NCBI GenBank assembly: GCA_020698575.1
Contig: CM036244.1
Location: 6,130,645-6,194,644, forward strand
Direction: 5' to 3'
DNA: 64,000 bases
Source of the DNA: Bostrychus sinensis
Taxonomy: Eukaryota > Chordata > Actinopteri > Gobiiformes > Eleotridae
In this document: one piece after another, positions 1 to 10,796 of the stretch
How the letters are laid out: each line of letters starts with the position of its first letter
Numbering within the stretch: the stretch's first letter is position 1
Position numbers and translations under genes: made by a program
The notes under the pieces: generated by a model
What the model was told of the DNA's origin: nothing
What the model saw: the letters and a program-made list of their open reading frames with translations, nothing else
The model's database searches: none

Positions 1-133
1 GGAAAATGGTTTAGTCCTGGTTAGACCTGGTTTTGGTTCTCAGCATTGATCATGTAAAGTTTATCTGTAGTTTTTGAATGGTTTTGTTATAACAGTTTTT
101 AAAATAACCAGTATATACATTTATTCTTTAGAG

Positions 134-440
134 CAGTGGTTTTCAAACTGTGGTGCATATCCCACTGGTGGTACACAGGAGTCTTTAGCAGTTCAAGTCC
201 TGGTTTAGACAGCTTTATTCCTGTTTTAGTTACGGCTGGTCCTTGTTCAAGCCTGATTTAGACCTGGTTTTATCTCTTTTTTTTTACTGGCTAATTCCAG
301 GTTTAGTCCGGTTTTTACCCAGTTTAGTCCTAGTTTAGTCCTGGTTTAGCTCTAAATTCGTCCTGGTTTAGTCCAGGCTTAGCTCTGGCTTAGTCCTGGT
401 TTAGTTCCTGTTTAGCCCTTGTTAAATCCAAGTCCATGTA
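134..440 (+). repeat. hAT-like terminus followed by 11-bp TTTAGNCCTGG repeats
   Basis: The segment opens at 134 with CAGTGGTTTTCAAACTGTGG, which resembles the CAGTGGTTCTCAA terminal inverted repeat of hAT/Charlie-type transposons. It then runs into irregular copies of an 11-bp motif, TTTAGTCCTGG or TTTAGACCTGG, up to about 430. The same head sequence begins the much larger array at 12315. No matching right terminus is seen before the receptor start codon at 482. The hAT assignment is inferred from the terminus only; no transposase is present. Confidence 0.6.
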
Positions 441-481
441 GATCACTGGTCCAGTCTAAAACCAGTCCTAAATCCTCCTCG

Positions 482-1442
482 ATGGCGTCGAACATGGGCG
501 AGGCCTCTCTAAACGCCACCTTGCTGCAGTACCAGGGTTTATTGGAGAAGGCGCTGTTGGTCACGGTGGTCACCTTGCCCGCCGTTGTGTTCCTCTTCGT
601 GAACGCTGTCATGTTCTACACGCTGCGCAGCAAACCCGTGTTCCGCGAGACGTCCCGTTACATCCTGGTCTTCAACCTGCTGTCGGCGGACACCCTGCAG
701 CTCGTCCAGAACCAGACCTTGTACCTCCTGGCCTGGTCGCAGGTGCGCTTCTCGTACCCGGTCTGCGGATTCCTCGTCATGGTGGCGGAGTTGACCAACG
801 AGATCTCCCCGATGACTCTAGTCTAGTCTAGTCTAGTTCTACATCACCGTCTGCTTCCCCCTGCGGCACCCGAACATCGCGACGCTGCGCAACACCTCAG
901 TCGCCATCGCCTGCATCTGGACCTTCAACTCCCTGAACATCATGACGCGGGTACTGCTTCTCATAGAGTTCCCCTTCGAGAAGCTCCCGACTTTGGAGAT
1001 GCCGGATTTCTGCTCGGACGTCGCACTCTCTGTCGGTCCGAGGTCTGTCATGTACGACCTGGTCTACACCTGCGTCCTGTATGCGTCGGCGCCGGTGGCC
1101 ATCGGGGCATCGTGCGTCGGCGTGATGCTGGCGGCGAAGTCGGCCTCGGTGGATCGGTCCTCGGCACAGAGGGCCTACAGGACGGTCCTGCTGCACCTGT
1201 TCCAGCTCGGCCTGAGTCTGAGCGCGACCATCTACAGCCCGGTGCTGATGGAGCTGGTCAAAATCGTCCCTCGCATCATGTTTGTGAGGATCCATAACGT
1301 GTTCTACGTTAGCGTGGTGATTTTCCCAAGGTGTCTGAGCCCGCTGATCTACGGACTCAGGGACCAGAGCATCAGGCCGGTCCTGCTCCAGAACCTCTGC
1401 TGTGGAGCCAGGGTCTTCAAACACAAAACCAACACCAAGTGA
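482..1442 (+). pseudogene. Odorant receptor 131-like pseudogene, broken at the ERY motif
   Basis: This is a seven-transmembrane receptor relic related to the intact gene at 24327-25313. The first part (482-826) reads as an N-terminus with an NAT sequon, TM1, TM2 with SADT, and TM3 up to NEISPMTLV, then stops at TAG 824-826. The second part, in another frame from 837 to the stop at 1440-1442, resumes with FYITVCFPLRH and continues through TM4-TM7, ending with the family motif PRCLSPLIYGLRD. The codons that should encode the end of TM3 and the E-R-Y triad are replaced by 16 bases of GTCTA pentamer (821-836), which adds a stop and shifts the frame. Both halves are otherwise clean, so the loss looks recent. 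An assembly artefact at the pentamer is possible. Confidence 0.85.
821..836. repeat. GTCTA pentamer microsatellite inside the receptor
   Basis: Three GTCTA copies plus a trailing G lie between the codon for L (818-820) and the codon for F (837-839). The intact paralogue needs about seven codons here (V-M-S-I-E-R and neighbours). Sixteen bases in place of about 21 explains the change of frame. Confidence 0.8.
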
Positions 1443-4400
1443 CTCCACGATGTTGTCGAAGTCCTACCAGGCCCCGGTCACCTCCACAGTCTCACAGTAA
1501 TGGGCCAAGAGATGTTTGACCCCTGGGGTTTTAACACAGACCCTAGACACTAACTTCGAGTTTGAGTTCAGTGCCTTGGCAGCAGTCTCTCCAAGAGCTT
1601 TTAGCTTGGATTTTTGCTCCTCTTTCTTTTGATACAGTTTTATTTGATCATAGGATTCCTCAAAAACCAGTCAAGAATTTTACAACAAGGTCTACAACAA
1701 TGTGAAAGGACAAGTGGGAGTCGAACCGCCAACCCCAGCTCTGTTCACTTCTTCTGTCAGAGTGGAACATAGACCAAAAACATCTCCATGATTTCCATGT
1801 CCTCCTTGTACTCCTGTCTTGGTGTAGACCTGGTTTAGTCTTACACCAATGTAATGCCCTGCTGGTGAAGCAATACCTATGGCCCCCCTTGGTTCTGCAT
1901 CAAACATAAAACAACTGATAAATGTCTTAAAACAGTAACCCGGGATTTCCACTGCATGCAGATCCACTGCACCGCAGGCCGCTGACAAACGTTGAAGTAG
2001 TTGGGCACAAAAAACTTTACAAGTGCAATAAATGTTTAATTGTGTCTATCATTGTTTCCTAACCTAAAGTTAAAATAAATTGCCTGCAATGTATGAATAT
2101 CTAAAACATAAGCGAAATAATGATTAAATATAAATATTGTAATCAAAAATGTCCATACGGAATGATATTACTTTGAAAATCCGGATGTTGAGCACGTCAG
2201 TTTCCTGTTTGGTGGATTCTGAGCTGCGGAGGTCGATCTGAACAGAGTCTGCTGTCGAACAAAACAGACTGAGTATCTGCGGCGCAGGGCGGAGCACGGC
2301 CGGACCGGCGCCGCAGAGCTGCGGAGGCTGTGGAAACGCTCTCATTCACTAGAACGGCTGCGTATTTAGTGTGCGTGGTGCAGCGGAGCTGAGTCCATGC
2401 AGTGGAAATTGAGACAGTTGCCTGCATGCAGACACCGACCTAAAGATGGAAGCCCTGTTTTATCCCGACTCTGCTCCAGTCAGTAGTTGGGAACAGTTGT
2501 TGTGGCGAGTCACCCCAGAAATCTGTGAGTGAGACCCCACCAGACCTCAGTCACTGTCAACCCTGCAGAAAGAAATCCTGTTGTGTCTTTTATTTGTCAA
2601 ATAAAAATCATGCTGAAACCAGTCTATTAGTATGTGCTCCAAGTCTTTACAAACTTGTCTATTGCTGTGAAAGTTGTGTAGTGTGTCCCGAGCTTAACCG
2701 CGCAGCAGCACAGAGCCTGTATCAGATCGTTGCCTCCCCTCAGATGAACACGCAGGAATCAGATCTACTGCGGCTTTCCCTTCGTCCTTGCTTCTTGGCA
2801 ATGAGCTCACACTGCCACAGGATCAAACACAAGCCTGGACTGCAGCCTCTCAACACCCGACCTACCCCTGGATCTGTGCACCACTGACTCGCTTTCAACC
2901 CTGCAGCGCTCGAGAGCATCAGAGGCTACAACAGCAGTGGAAATAAATGCAATGTACTTGACGTTTGGTACTATTATCATTGCCAAAAGTACATTGCAGT
3001 TTATTATTTCTTGTATTTAAAGAAAACAAACACACATGCTTTGGTGAAGTCTAATGCTGCGTTCATGATAACATCGGAATCTCAGAAATTCTGACCTCTG
3101 ACTGAAAAATGGCCTTGAACACCAGTCTCAGGTCGAGACTGCTCTGTGTCTCTGGTGTCAGATAAACATGATGCTTATCAAAACAGCACCTCCTCCTCCT
3201 CTTTCTCTCTGACTCTGAGGCTGCAGCCATCCCTGCTTTAAAAGCAGTTTCACAGGACCTGTGGGCAAAAAGTAAATATGATGTTGGTTTGATCAAAGAT
3301 TGTGAACCAGTGGTGATCAGCCCTAAATCTACTGATAGGCCATGCCAGCACCAGTACCCCTTAAAACAAGAAGCCATTGATGTCATTACTCCAGTTTTAA
3401 TGCTCTAAGGGAGGCAGGAGTAATAGTGATTTGTGAAAATTCTCCAGTGCTGCCGTTCAGAATATTCCCAAACCAAAATAAAGTTTTAAGAATTCGCAAA
3501 AGTCTTCCGGAAGCACAAAATTACTAATATAAGTTACAGCAAGCTTCTCTGAGTTTGTTTGTTGTTTGTGTCTCTGTTCTTTGTCTTTTCCTGTTTGTCC
3601 AGTGTCTTGTTATGTCAATGTCTTGTTGTTGGTTTAGATAATCTAATGAAGAAGAATAAAAAGTAATTGGAGGCAAATTAATATGTTTAGTGAAATGTAG
3701 AAGGTAAAGCTACCTTAACAGGTTTACTCCCACCGACAACATTTGTTGCGGAAAAGAGATCTTTCACTTTTAAGTCTCTACTGTTTTTATTACATATACC
3801 AAGCTGATATTAGTGTATATAGCACAAGTGAGTTTTGAGAAATCTGGTGAGTTTCACATGATTGGGGTCAAAGGTCACATGACCACAGGTGTTTATTCAC
3901 AAGTTACACCTGGAGAGAAACAAAGGTTCAGACTTTTAAAACCATTTATAATGTTCTTTCTCAGGAGAGTTAGGTCCTACGAGTCTCCCTACTACTGTCT
4001 GGAAAGTATAAATTTGCATAATGGTCTTTATATGATTTTTATGGGGGTTTCAGAATTGGAGTTAAAGATTTTTTTTCCCCTGCTTTAGGTCTCTCACTAC
4101 TGTCATTATTTTGCTTAGCTGAGATCTCGTGTGTTTGTGCTGACCTGGATTGCAGGTGGCCATACCTTTTATTCTTGACCTATACTCCATGTTGTCCACA
4201 CATATTTCTGTTTGAAGCCTCTGACAAAGTTACGTTTGCCTCCAGTGTCATTAACCCTTGCTCTGTTATGTGACCCAACAGTTTCAGAGCACCCTGCCCT
4301 GGAATCTTGTTGTTATCTTAAGGCCATAGACAGTCTGATGACTAAATTTAAAGATTAATAACGACTCTGGTCAAGTTACAAGCTACGCCCCTCCTTGTCT

Positions 4401-4760
4401 GCATACAAGTGAGGCCACACCCCCTCCCTCCTGTCCTCCATACTGTCCCTCCCTCTCTCATCTTCTCTCCTACTCTTTCCTTTTCCTCTATCTCTCCCCT
4501 GCAACAGCCGTCCCTGCCTTCACCAGGCCTCTGGTTAGAATGGTCTTGCTTGCAATTATGAATCATGCTGTCATCAAGAACAAATAAATAAACAATAAAA
4601 AATATAAACAACAATAATCATAATCCTATCACTGGTGTCCCTTCTGCACTTGAATCCCTAAAACTAACGATTGATTGCTTTATTAGAGCACGAATAATGT
4701 ATGATGTTAGTAACAGTGGTTAAGTGGTAAAGGCTCTACCTGCAACTGTACTTTTAGAAA
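1443..4760. other. No host gene seen; scattered relics
   Basis: I found no convincing coding region. The small open frames here have no recognisable domain and are not flanked by splice signals that fit. Two weak marks stand out. At 1717-1727 the minus strand reads GGTTCGACTCC, an exact tRNA-type B box, which suggests an old tRNA-derived SINE. At 3052-3065 the sequence TAATGCTGCGTTCA equals the left end of the MITE at 27737, but no right end follows. Confidence 0.5.
1690..1830 (-). repeat. Possible tRNA-derived SINE relic
   Basis: The minus strand carries GGCGGTTCGACTCCCAC, with a perfect RNA polymerase III B box (GGTTCGACTCC at 1717-1727). I could not find a convincing A box at the expected distance, and the tRNA fold does not close. 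A decayed SINE is therefore more likely than a tRNA gene. Confidence 0.3.
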
Positions 4761-4764
4761 CCCT

Positions 4765-5096
4765 GCAGTACTCTGTAGTACTCGGTAGTACTCTGTAGTA
4801 CTCTGTAGTACTCTGCAGTACTCTGCAGTACTCTGTAGTACTCTGCAGTACTCTGTAGTACTCTGTAGTACTCTGCAGTACTCTGTACTACTCTGTAGTA
4901 CTCTGCAGTACTCTGTAGTGCTCTGTAGTACTCTGCAGTACTCTGTAGTACTCTGCAGTACTCTGCAGTACTCTGCAGTACTCTGTAGTACTCTGCAGTA
5001 CTCTGTAGTACTCTGTAGTACTCTGCAGTACTCTGCAGTACTCTGCAGTACTCTGCAGTACTCTGTAGTACTCTGCAGTACTCTGCAGTACTCTGC
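4765..5096. repeat. 10-bp minisatellite AGTACTCTGY
   Basis: There are about 33 head-to-tail copies of AGTACTCTGC or AGTACTCTGT. Each contains the palindrome AGTACT. The array abuts the 3' end of the L2 reverse-transcriptase relic on the minus strand. The L2 frame runs straight into the array, so the array may have grown from a short seed inside the LINE. Confidence 0.9.
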
Positions 5097-5660
5097 TTGG
5101 TTGGTATGACTCTATAACATCATTAATGTAGGATGGAGCCTTGTAAGTCAGGAGAAGGATTTTAAACCTAATTCTGAGTTCAACTGGAAGCCAGTGAAGT
5201 GAAGCTAGCACAGGAGTAATATGTTCTCCTCTGTTAGTTCCTGTTAATAATCTTGCTGCTGCGTTTTGAACAAGCTGAAAACTTTTTAAAGAGTTTTTAG
5301 GGCACACTGCCAGCAGAGAGTTACAGTAATCTAACCTAGATGTAACAAACGCATGGACAAGTTTTTCAGCATCACTTTTAGATAAAATATTTCTGATTTT
5401 GGCGATGTTACGTAAGTGAAAGAATGCTGTTTTACAGGCTTGGTTTATATGAGCCTTAAATGATAAATCTTGGTCAAATAAAACTTCTAAGTTTGTCACA
5501 GTAGAACTGGAGGCTACACTGACACCGTCCAGGGAGACTCTGGTCAGACAGAGCTCAGCCTTTTGGGGCCTAGTATAATGACCTCTGTTTTTTCTGGGTT
5601 TAGGAGGAGATCATTAATTATCATCCAGGTCTTTATGTCTCTCACACAGGCGCTAAGACA
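5097..5660 (-). pseudogene. L2-type LINE reverse-transcriptase C-terminal relic
   Basis: The minus-strand translation gives the typical L2/CR1-group C-terminal block: FDQDLSFKAHI, then ITxxAF-type HLRNIAKIR, LVHAFVTSRLDYCNSLL, VQNAAARLLT and HITPVLASLHWLPV, followed by RIRFKILLLTYKA. Weaker upstream homology (TWMIINDLLLNPEKTEVIILGP) reaches about 5660 with stops. The 5' part of the element is absent, and the 3' end merges into the decamer array. This element copies itself by target-primed reverse transcription when complete; this copy is dead. Confidence 0.85.
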
Positions 5661-5714
5661 GACGAGGAATGATGGAAGTGGTTTGTCTTCTCAGTTCATG
5701 AGGCTCATGAAAGA

Positions 5715-5975
5715 CCTGGTTCAGACCTGGTTCAGACCCGGTTCAGACCCGGTGCAGATCTGGTTCAGACCCGGTTCAGACCCGGTGCAGATCTGGTTCA
5801 GACCCGGTTCAGACCCGGTTCAGACCCGGTGCAGTCCCGGTTCAGTCCCGGTGCAGACCCGGTTCAGACCCGGTGCAGACCCGGTTCAGACCCGGTGCAG
5901 ACCCGGTGCAGGCCTGGTTCAGACCCGGTTCAGACCCGGTTCAGACCCGGTTCAGACCCGGTTCAGACCTGGTTC
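5715..5975. repeat. 11-bp minisatellite GGTTCAGACCC
   Basis: There are about 24 copies of an 11-bp unit with variants GGTTCAGACCT, GGTGCAGACCC and GGTGCAGATCT. The unit is close to the reverse complement of the GGGTCTGAACC array in the nup98 intron at 59331. The array ends in a short GGGTTAGGGTTAG, too short to call telomeric. Confidence 0.9.
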
Positions 5976-5989
5976 AGGGTTAGGGTTAG

Positions 5990-6930
5990 ACCGGTTCCTC
6001 CTTCCATCCTGCAGCTAGATCCTCCTGACCAGGATCCTGGCTCAGATCTGGAGAATGGGCCCAAAAACAGGTCGCCCCAAAATTGGTAGAAACATGTCAA
6101 ATAGAGAGAACTGAATATTCCTACGGGACGATAAAGTCTATGTGAGAATGAAGTTTAAAGAAAGAGATTTTCTTCAGAGATTGAACAGTGACAGAAGTTT
6201 GTAGAAGAGCCTTGTCCTGTAATGACCTGTAGCTGTTGTTGACCTGCTGTTCCCTAAAGACTCATTTAATCTCATCTACAATTCACTTCTCATCAAGTAT
6301 TAATGAGCCACTGTGAAGAGAAAAACAAGTTCTAACACACAACAAGAGGACAGAGTGATTCTCCAGCTCCAGGTCCGGACCCCCAGAGCCCTCCTCTGCT
6401 CATGATGAAATAACCTTTGGTCTGATCTGTGACACAGCTCAGGTCTCTGGGTGATTCACACTCAACTTCTCCAAAGTTCCACATGCACTTTGACAAACTT
6501 TAGGAGTTTAAGTTTCTGTGAGTTCTTTCACTCTCTTCTTCTCGCTCAGAAGAAGAAAACTCCAAATACAGCTGAGACGGAGGAGGTAACAAAGAACATA
6601 TAAGTAATAAAAGATAAAGATAAATGTGATAAAGGTGTTCAGTGTAAGCTCAGGTGTTTGACCTGAGGACAATGGAAACTCAGACTTTTTCTTCACCACC
6701 AGCGCCTTTCCTGTTTTTTATTTAAAGCTCCCATGTTGTGCTTCTCAGTTTTTCTGAAACTATATATATACTATTTATGTTAAAATAATGTATCTGTGGC
6801 CCCCTGCTGGCAACGCTGGGGACTGGACAGAGCATAAAATGACTCTTTACCACAGTTGTTAGCAACATGATGCTAACGGATAGATTTGTGAGCTGATGCT
6901 TGGTAGTGACGGAGGTTTAAGGCTGAAATT
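5990..6930. other. No gene seen
   Basis: This is unique-looking, moderately AT-rich sequence between the minisatellite and the RTE element. No ORF shows a recognisable domain, and no RNA gene was recognised. Confidence 0.5.
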
Positions 6931-6938
6931 ATCAGAAC
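6931..6938. other. Target-site duplication, left copy
   Basis: ATCAGAAC immediately precedes the inverted end of the LINE. The identical octamer follows the tail at 10292-10299. Confidence 0.75.
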
Positions 6939-6941
6939 GAG

Positions 6942-8500
6942 CTTGGGTGATGGACGAGACCACCTCTGAGTCCCCAGCCTCTGCCTCCTCAACGGAAGGA
7001 CGTGTCGGTGGGATTGAGGAGATCCTCAAAGTATTCCTTCCACCACCCGACAACATCCCCAGTCGAGGTCAACAGCCCCCCACCTCCACTGTAAACAGTG
7101 TTGGTGAAGCACTGCTTCCCCTCCTGAGGCGGCGGACGGTTTGCCAGAATTTCTTTGAGGCCAACCAATAGTCCTCCTCCATGGCCTCCCCGAACCTTTC
7201 CCAGACCCGAGTTTTTGCCTCCACAACCGCCCGGGCCGCAGCACGCTTGGCCTGCCGGTACCCGTCGGCTGCCTCAGAAGTCCCATGAGCCAGACTCCTT
7301 CTTCTGCCTGACAGCATCCCTTACTTCCGGTGTCCACCACCGGGTTCGGGGGTTGCCGCCATGACAGGCACCAGAGACCTTACGGCCACAGCTCCGAACG
7401 GCTGCATCGACAATAGAGGTGGAGAACATGGTCTACTCGGACTCCATGTCTCCAGCCTCCCTCGGGATCTGGTCAAAGCTCTCCCGGAGGTGGGAGTTGA
7501 AGACCCCTCTGACAGAGGCTCAGCCGGACGTTCCCAACAGACCCTCACAATATGTTTGGGTCTGCCGAGGCTTACCGGCCTCCTCCTCCGCCAGCGGATC
7601 CAACTCACCACCAGGTGGTGATCGGTTGACAGCTCAGCCCCTCTCTTCACCCGAGTGTCCAAAACACACGGCCGAAGGTCAGATGACACGACTACAAATC
7701 GATCATCGACCTCCGACCTAGGGTGTCCTGGTGCCACGTGCACTTATGGACACCCTTGTGCTTGAACATGGTGTTCGTTATGGACAAACTGTGACTAGCA
7801 CAGAAGTCCAATAACAAAACACCACTCGGGTTCAGATTGGGGAGGCCGTTCTTCCCAATCACACCCCTCCAGGTGTCACTGTCGCTGCCCACGTGGGCGT
7901 TGAAGTCTCCCAGCAAAACAATGGAGTCCCCGGTCGGTGCACCTTCCAGTACCCCTCCCAGGGACTCCAAGAAGCCCGGGTACTCTGTACTGCTATTTGG
8001 CCCATAGGCACAAACAACAGTAAGAGACCTGTCCCCAACCCGAAGGCGCCGGGATGCTCTCGTTTACTGGTGTAAACTCCAACACATGGCGGCTGAGCTG
8101 GGGGGCTATGAAAAAAGCCCACACCAGCCCGCCGCCTCTCGCTAGAGTGGTGGAGAGTCCAACCTCTCTCGAGGAGCTGGGTTTCAGAGCCCAAGCTGTG
8201 CGTGGAGGTGAGCCCAACTATATCTAGCCGGTATCTCTCAACCTCCCGCACAAGCTCAGGCCCCCCCCCCCCCCAGTGAGGTGACATTCCATGTCCCTAC
8301 AGCTAGAAGCTGCGTCCGGGGACCGGGTCGTCGAGGCACCCGCCTTCGACTGCTGCCCGATCCACACTGCACTGGTCCCCTACGGTTACCTCTGCGGGTG
8401 GTGAGCCCACAGGAGGTTGGGCCCACGTCGCTCTTTCGGGTTGTACCCGGCCGGGCCCCATGGGCAAAGGCCCGGCCACCAGGCTGCTCACATTCGAGCC
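6942..8500 (-). pseudogene. RTE LINE apurinic endonuclease domain (inverted, disrupted)
   Basis: Read on the minus strand, the frames contain the AP-endonuclease blocks in order: VGTWNVTSL near 8290, DIVGLTSTHSLGS with LLERGW near 8200, RRAGVGF near 8110, VLLGDFNAHVGSDSDTW (about 7850-7920), LCASHSLSITN-like LLDFCASHSLSITNTMF with CTWHQDTLGRRSMID, and ELSTDHHLVVSWI, the terminal DH motif, near 7640. Downstream come the linker blocks EAADGYRQAKRAAARAVVEA and KFWQTVRRLRRG. Several frame changes and a C-tract at 8262-8273 break the ORF. The endonuclease would nick target DNA to prime insertion. The leader (8505-8726) is also in this inverted part. Confidence 0.85.
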
Positions 8501-8739
8501 CCAACCCCAGGCCTGGCTCCAGGGTGGGGCCCCGGCTGCGCCATATCGGGCGACGTCACGGTCCTTGATATTAAACTATTCATAGGGGATTTATGAACTG
8601 CTCTTTGTCTGGCCCGTCACCTAGGACCTGTTTGCCATGGGAGACCCTACCAGGGGCATAATGTCCCAGGCAACATAGCTCCTAGGATCATTCGGGCACT
8701 CAAACTCCCCCACCACGATAAGGTGGCAGTTCAAGGGAA

Positions 8740-10255
8740 AGCACCTCGGTGGCAAGGCTCCGGGGGTGGATGAGATCCGTCCTCAGTTCCTCAAGTCTCT
8801 GGATGTTGTGGGGCTGTCGTGGCTGACACGTCTCTGCAACATCACATGGTGGTCGGGGACAGTGCCTCTGGACTGGCAGACCGGGGTGGTGGTCCCTCTT
8901 TTTAAGAAGGGGGACCGGAGGGTGTGTTCCAACTACAGGGGGATCACACTCCTCAGCCTCCCCGGGAAAGTCTATTCCAGGGTACTGGAGATGAGAATTT
9001 GGCCGATAGTCGATCCTCGGATTCAGGAGGAACAATGCGGTTTTCGTCCTGGCTGTGGAACAGTGGACCAGCTCTACACCCTCTATCGGGTGCTCGAGGG
9101 TTCATGGGAGTTCGCCCACAGTCCACATGTGTTTTGTGGATTTGGAGAAAGCGTTCGACCGTGTCCCTCGTAGTGTCCTGTGGGGGGTGCTCTGGGAGTA
9201 TGGGGTCCGAGGCCCTCTGCTAGGGGCTGTCCGGTCCCTGTACAACTGGAGCAGGAGTTTGGTCCACATTGCCGGTTGAAAGTCAGACCTGTTCCCAGTG
9301 CATGTTGGACAGGGCTGCCCTTTGTCACCAGTTCTGTTCATTATTTTCATGGACAAAATTTCTAGGCACAGCCAAGGGCACGAGGGAGTCTGGTTTGGGG
9401 ACCACAGGATTTCATCTATGGTTTTTGCGGATGATGTTCTTCTGTTGGCTTCCTCAAACCAGGACCTTCAGTGTGCACTGGGGCGGTTTGCGGCCGAGTG
9501 TGAAGCGGCTGGGATGAGAATCAGCACCTCCAAGTCCGAGGCCATGGTTCTCGACCGGAAAAGGGTGGCTTGCCCTCTCCGGGTTGGGGGAGAGCTCCTG
9601 CCTGAAGTGGAGGAGTTTAAGTATCTTGGGGTCTTGTTCACAGTGAGGGAAGGATGGAGCTGAGACTGACAGGAGATCGGTGCAGCGTCTGCAGTAATGC
9701 GGTCATTGTATCGGTCTGTTGTGGTAAAGAAGGAGCTGAGCCGAAAGGCGAAGCTCTCGATTTACTGTCGATCTATGTTCCTACTCTCACCTATGTTCCT
9801 ACTCACCTATGTTCCTACTCTCACCTATGTTCCTACTCTCACCTATGTTCCTACTCTCACCTATGGTCATGAGCTTTGGGTCATGACCGAAAAGACAAGA
9901 TCCCAGATACAAATGGCCGAAATGAGTTTCCTCTGCAGGGAGGCTGGGCGCTCCCTTAGAGATGGGGTGAGGAGCTCGGTTACCCGGGAGGAGCTCGGAG
10001 TAGAGCCGCTGCTCCTCCGCATCGAGAGGAGTCAGCTGAGGTGGCTCGGGCATCTGTTCTGGAGGCCTCCTTGTCGCCTCCCTGGGGAGGTGTTCATGTC
10101 CCACTGGGCGGAGGCCCCGGGGAAGACCTAGGACACGCTGGACGGACTATGTCTCTCGGCCTGGGAACGCCTTGGGGTCCCCCAGGTAGAGCTGGAGGAA
10201 GTGTCTGTGGAGAGGGAAGTCTGGGCATCTTTGCTTAGACTGCTGCCTCCGCGAC
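8740..10255 (+). pseudogene. RTE LINE reverse transcriptase (disrupted)
   Basis: The plus-strand frames give reverse-transcriptase blocks in order: GKAPGVDEIRPQFLKSLDVV, WQTGVVVPLFKKGDRR, SNYRGITLLSLPGKVYSRVL, EEQCGFRPG, VDLEKAFDRVPRSVLWGVL, GQGCPLSPVLFIIFMDKI, the catalytic FADD at 9424-9435 and EEFKYLGVLFT. The C-terminal blocks KLSIYCRS, ELWVMTEKTRSQIQ and RIERSQLRWLGHL follow. Frameshifts fall near 9125, 9280 and 9650. An 18-bp repeat (9775-9865) multiplies the YVPTLT codons. The copy cannot encode a working enzyme. Confidence 0.9.
9775..9866 (+). repeat. 18-bp minisatellite grown within the RT ORF
   Basis: TATGTTCCTACTCTCACC is repeated about five times, one copy shortened. Related elements encode a single YVPTLTYG here. 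The full-length copies keep frame, so the array arose by slippage of one 18-bp stretch of coding sequence. Confidence 0.85.
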
Positions 10256-10291
10256 CTGGTCCCGGATAAAGCGGAAGAAGATGGATGGATG

Positions 10292-10299
10292 ATCAGAAC
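10292..10299. other. Target-site duplication, right copy
   Basis: ATCAGAAC directly follows the GATGGATG tail and matches the octamer at 6931-6938. Confidence 0.75.
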
Positions 10300-10780
10300 A
10301 AGTCCGGTGACGGTGTCTGGGCTTTAGAAACGCGCAGGAGCACTTCCTGGTTTCACCCTAAGACCCAGCGTTTTCAGCTCTGGAGAAGGACAGCGCCTCA
10401 GCATACAGGATTACTCAGACAGGATACTACTGCAGGTCTGTTTCTGAGGAGACCACATTAGAACAGGGTTAAAGAGAGGGACGGGACAGAGAGAGGGACA
10501 GGGAGCTGATTGGACGAGAGAGAATCCTCACTCAGGCAAAAACAACGAGCCAAAGGACAGAAATAAAAGAGAAAATGTTTTTTTAATCAAACACATCCTT
10601 GTTCTTGTGATAAACAGCCGTATTCAGAGAGGATGAGCTAACGTTGGACACTTTCACTAAAAATAAAGCTAGCGTATGTTAGCAACAGCTGTTTCTGGTT
10701 TAGTGAAGTACGGCTCTCACTTCAAGGATTTAAACATTTCATTTTTAGTTTAGACTTAAACACGAGTTACACCCATGTGG
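10300..10780. other. No gene seen
   Basis: This is non-repetitive sequence between the LINE and the CA-rich array, with no recognised gene or motif. Confidence 0.5.
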
Positions 10781-10796
10781 TTACAATGTGTTACAC

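Larger units (their letters stand above)
6939..10291 (+). mobile_element. Rex3-like RTE LINE with inverted 5' half (twin priming)
   Basis: The element is in two parts. From 8726 leftward to about 6942, on the minus strand, lie its 5' leader and the endonuclease region. From 8727 rightward, on the plus strand, lies the rest, from the GKAPGVDEIRP block through reverse transcriptase to a GATG-type tail (AAGATGGATGGATG). In element order the left part stops just after SSITQA, and the right part resumes close to that point, so little is lost. The octamer ATCAGAAC flanks both outer ends (6931-6938 and 10292-10299). This is the structure expected when reverse transcription starts from both nicked target strands. 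The RTE/Rex3 assignment rests on protein blocks and the GATG tail. Both reading frames carry stops and shifts, so it is inactive. Confidence 0.85.

Noticed and set aside
1690..1740. tRNA gene on the minus strand
   Set aside because: The B box is perfect but no cloverleaf or A box could be formed; kept only as a possible SINE.
2525..2887. 120-residue plus-strand frame
   Set aside because: No recognisable domain, signal peptide or homologous block, and no supporting gene structure; cannot be supported as a gene.
5963..5980. TTAGGG-like telomeric repeat
   Set aside because: Only about two units; too short to indicate telomere-derived sequence.
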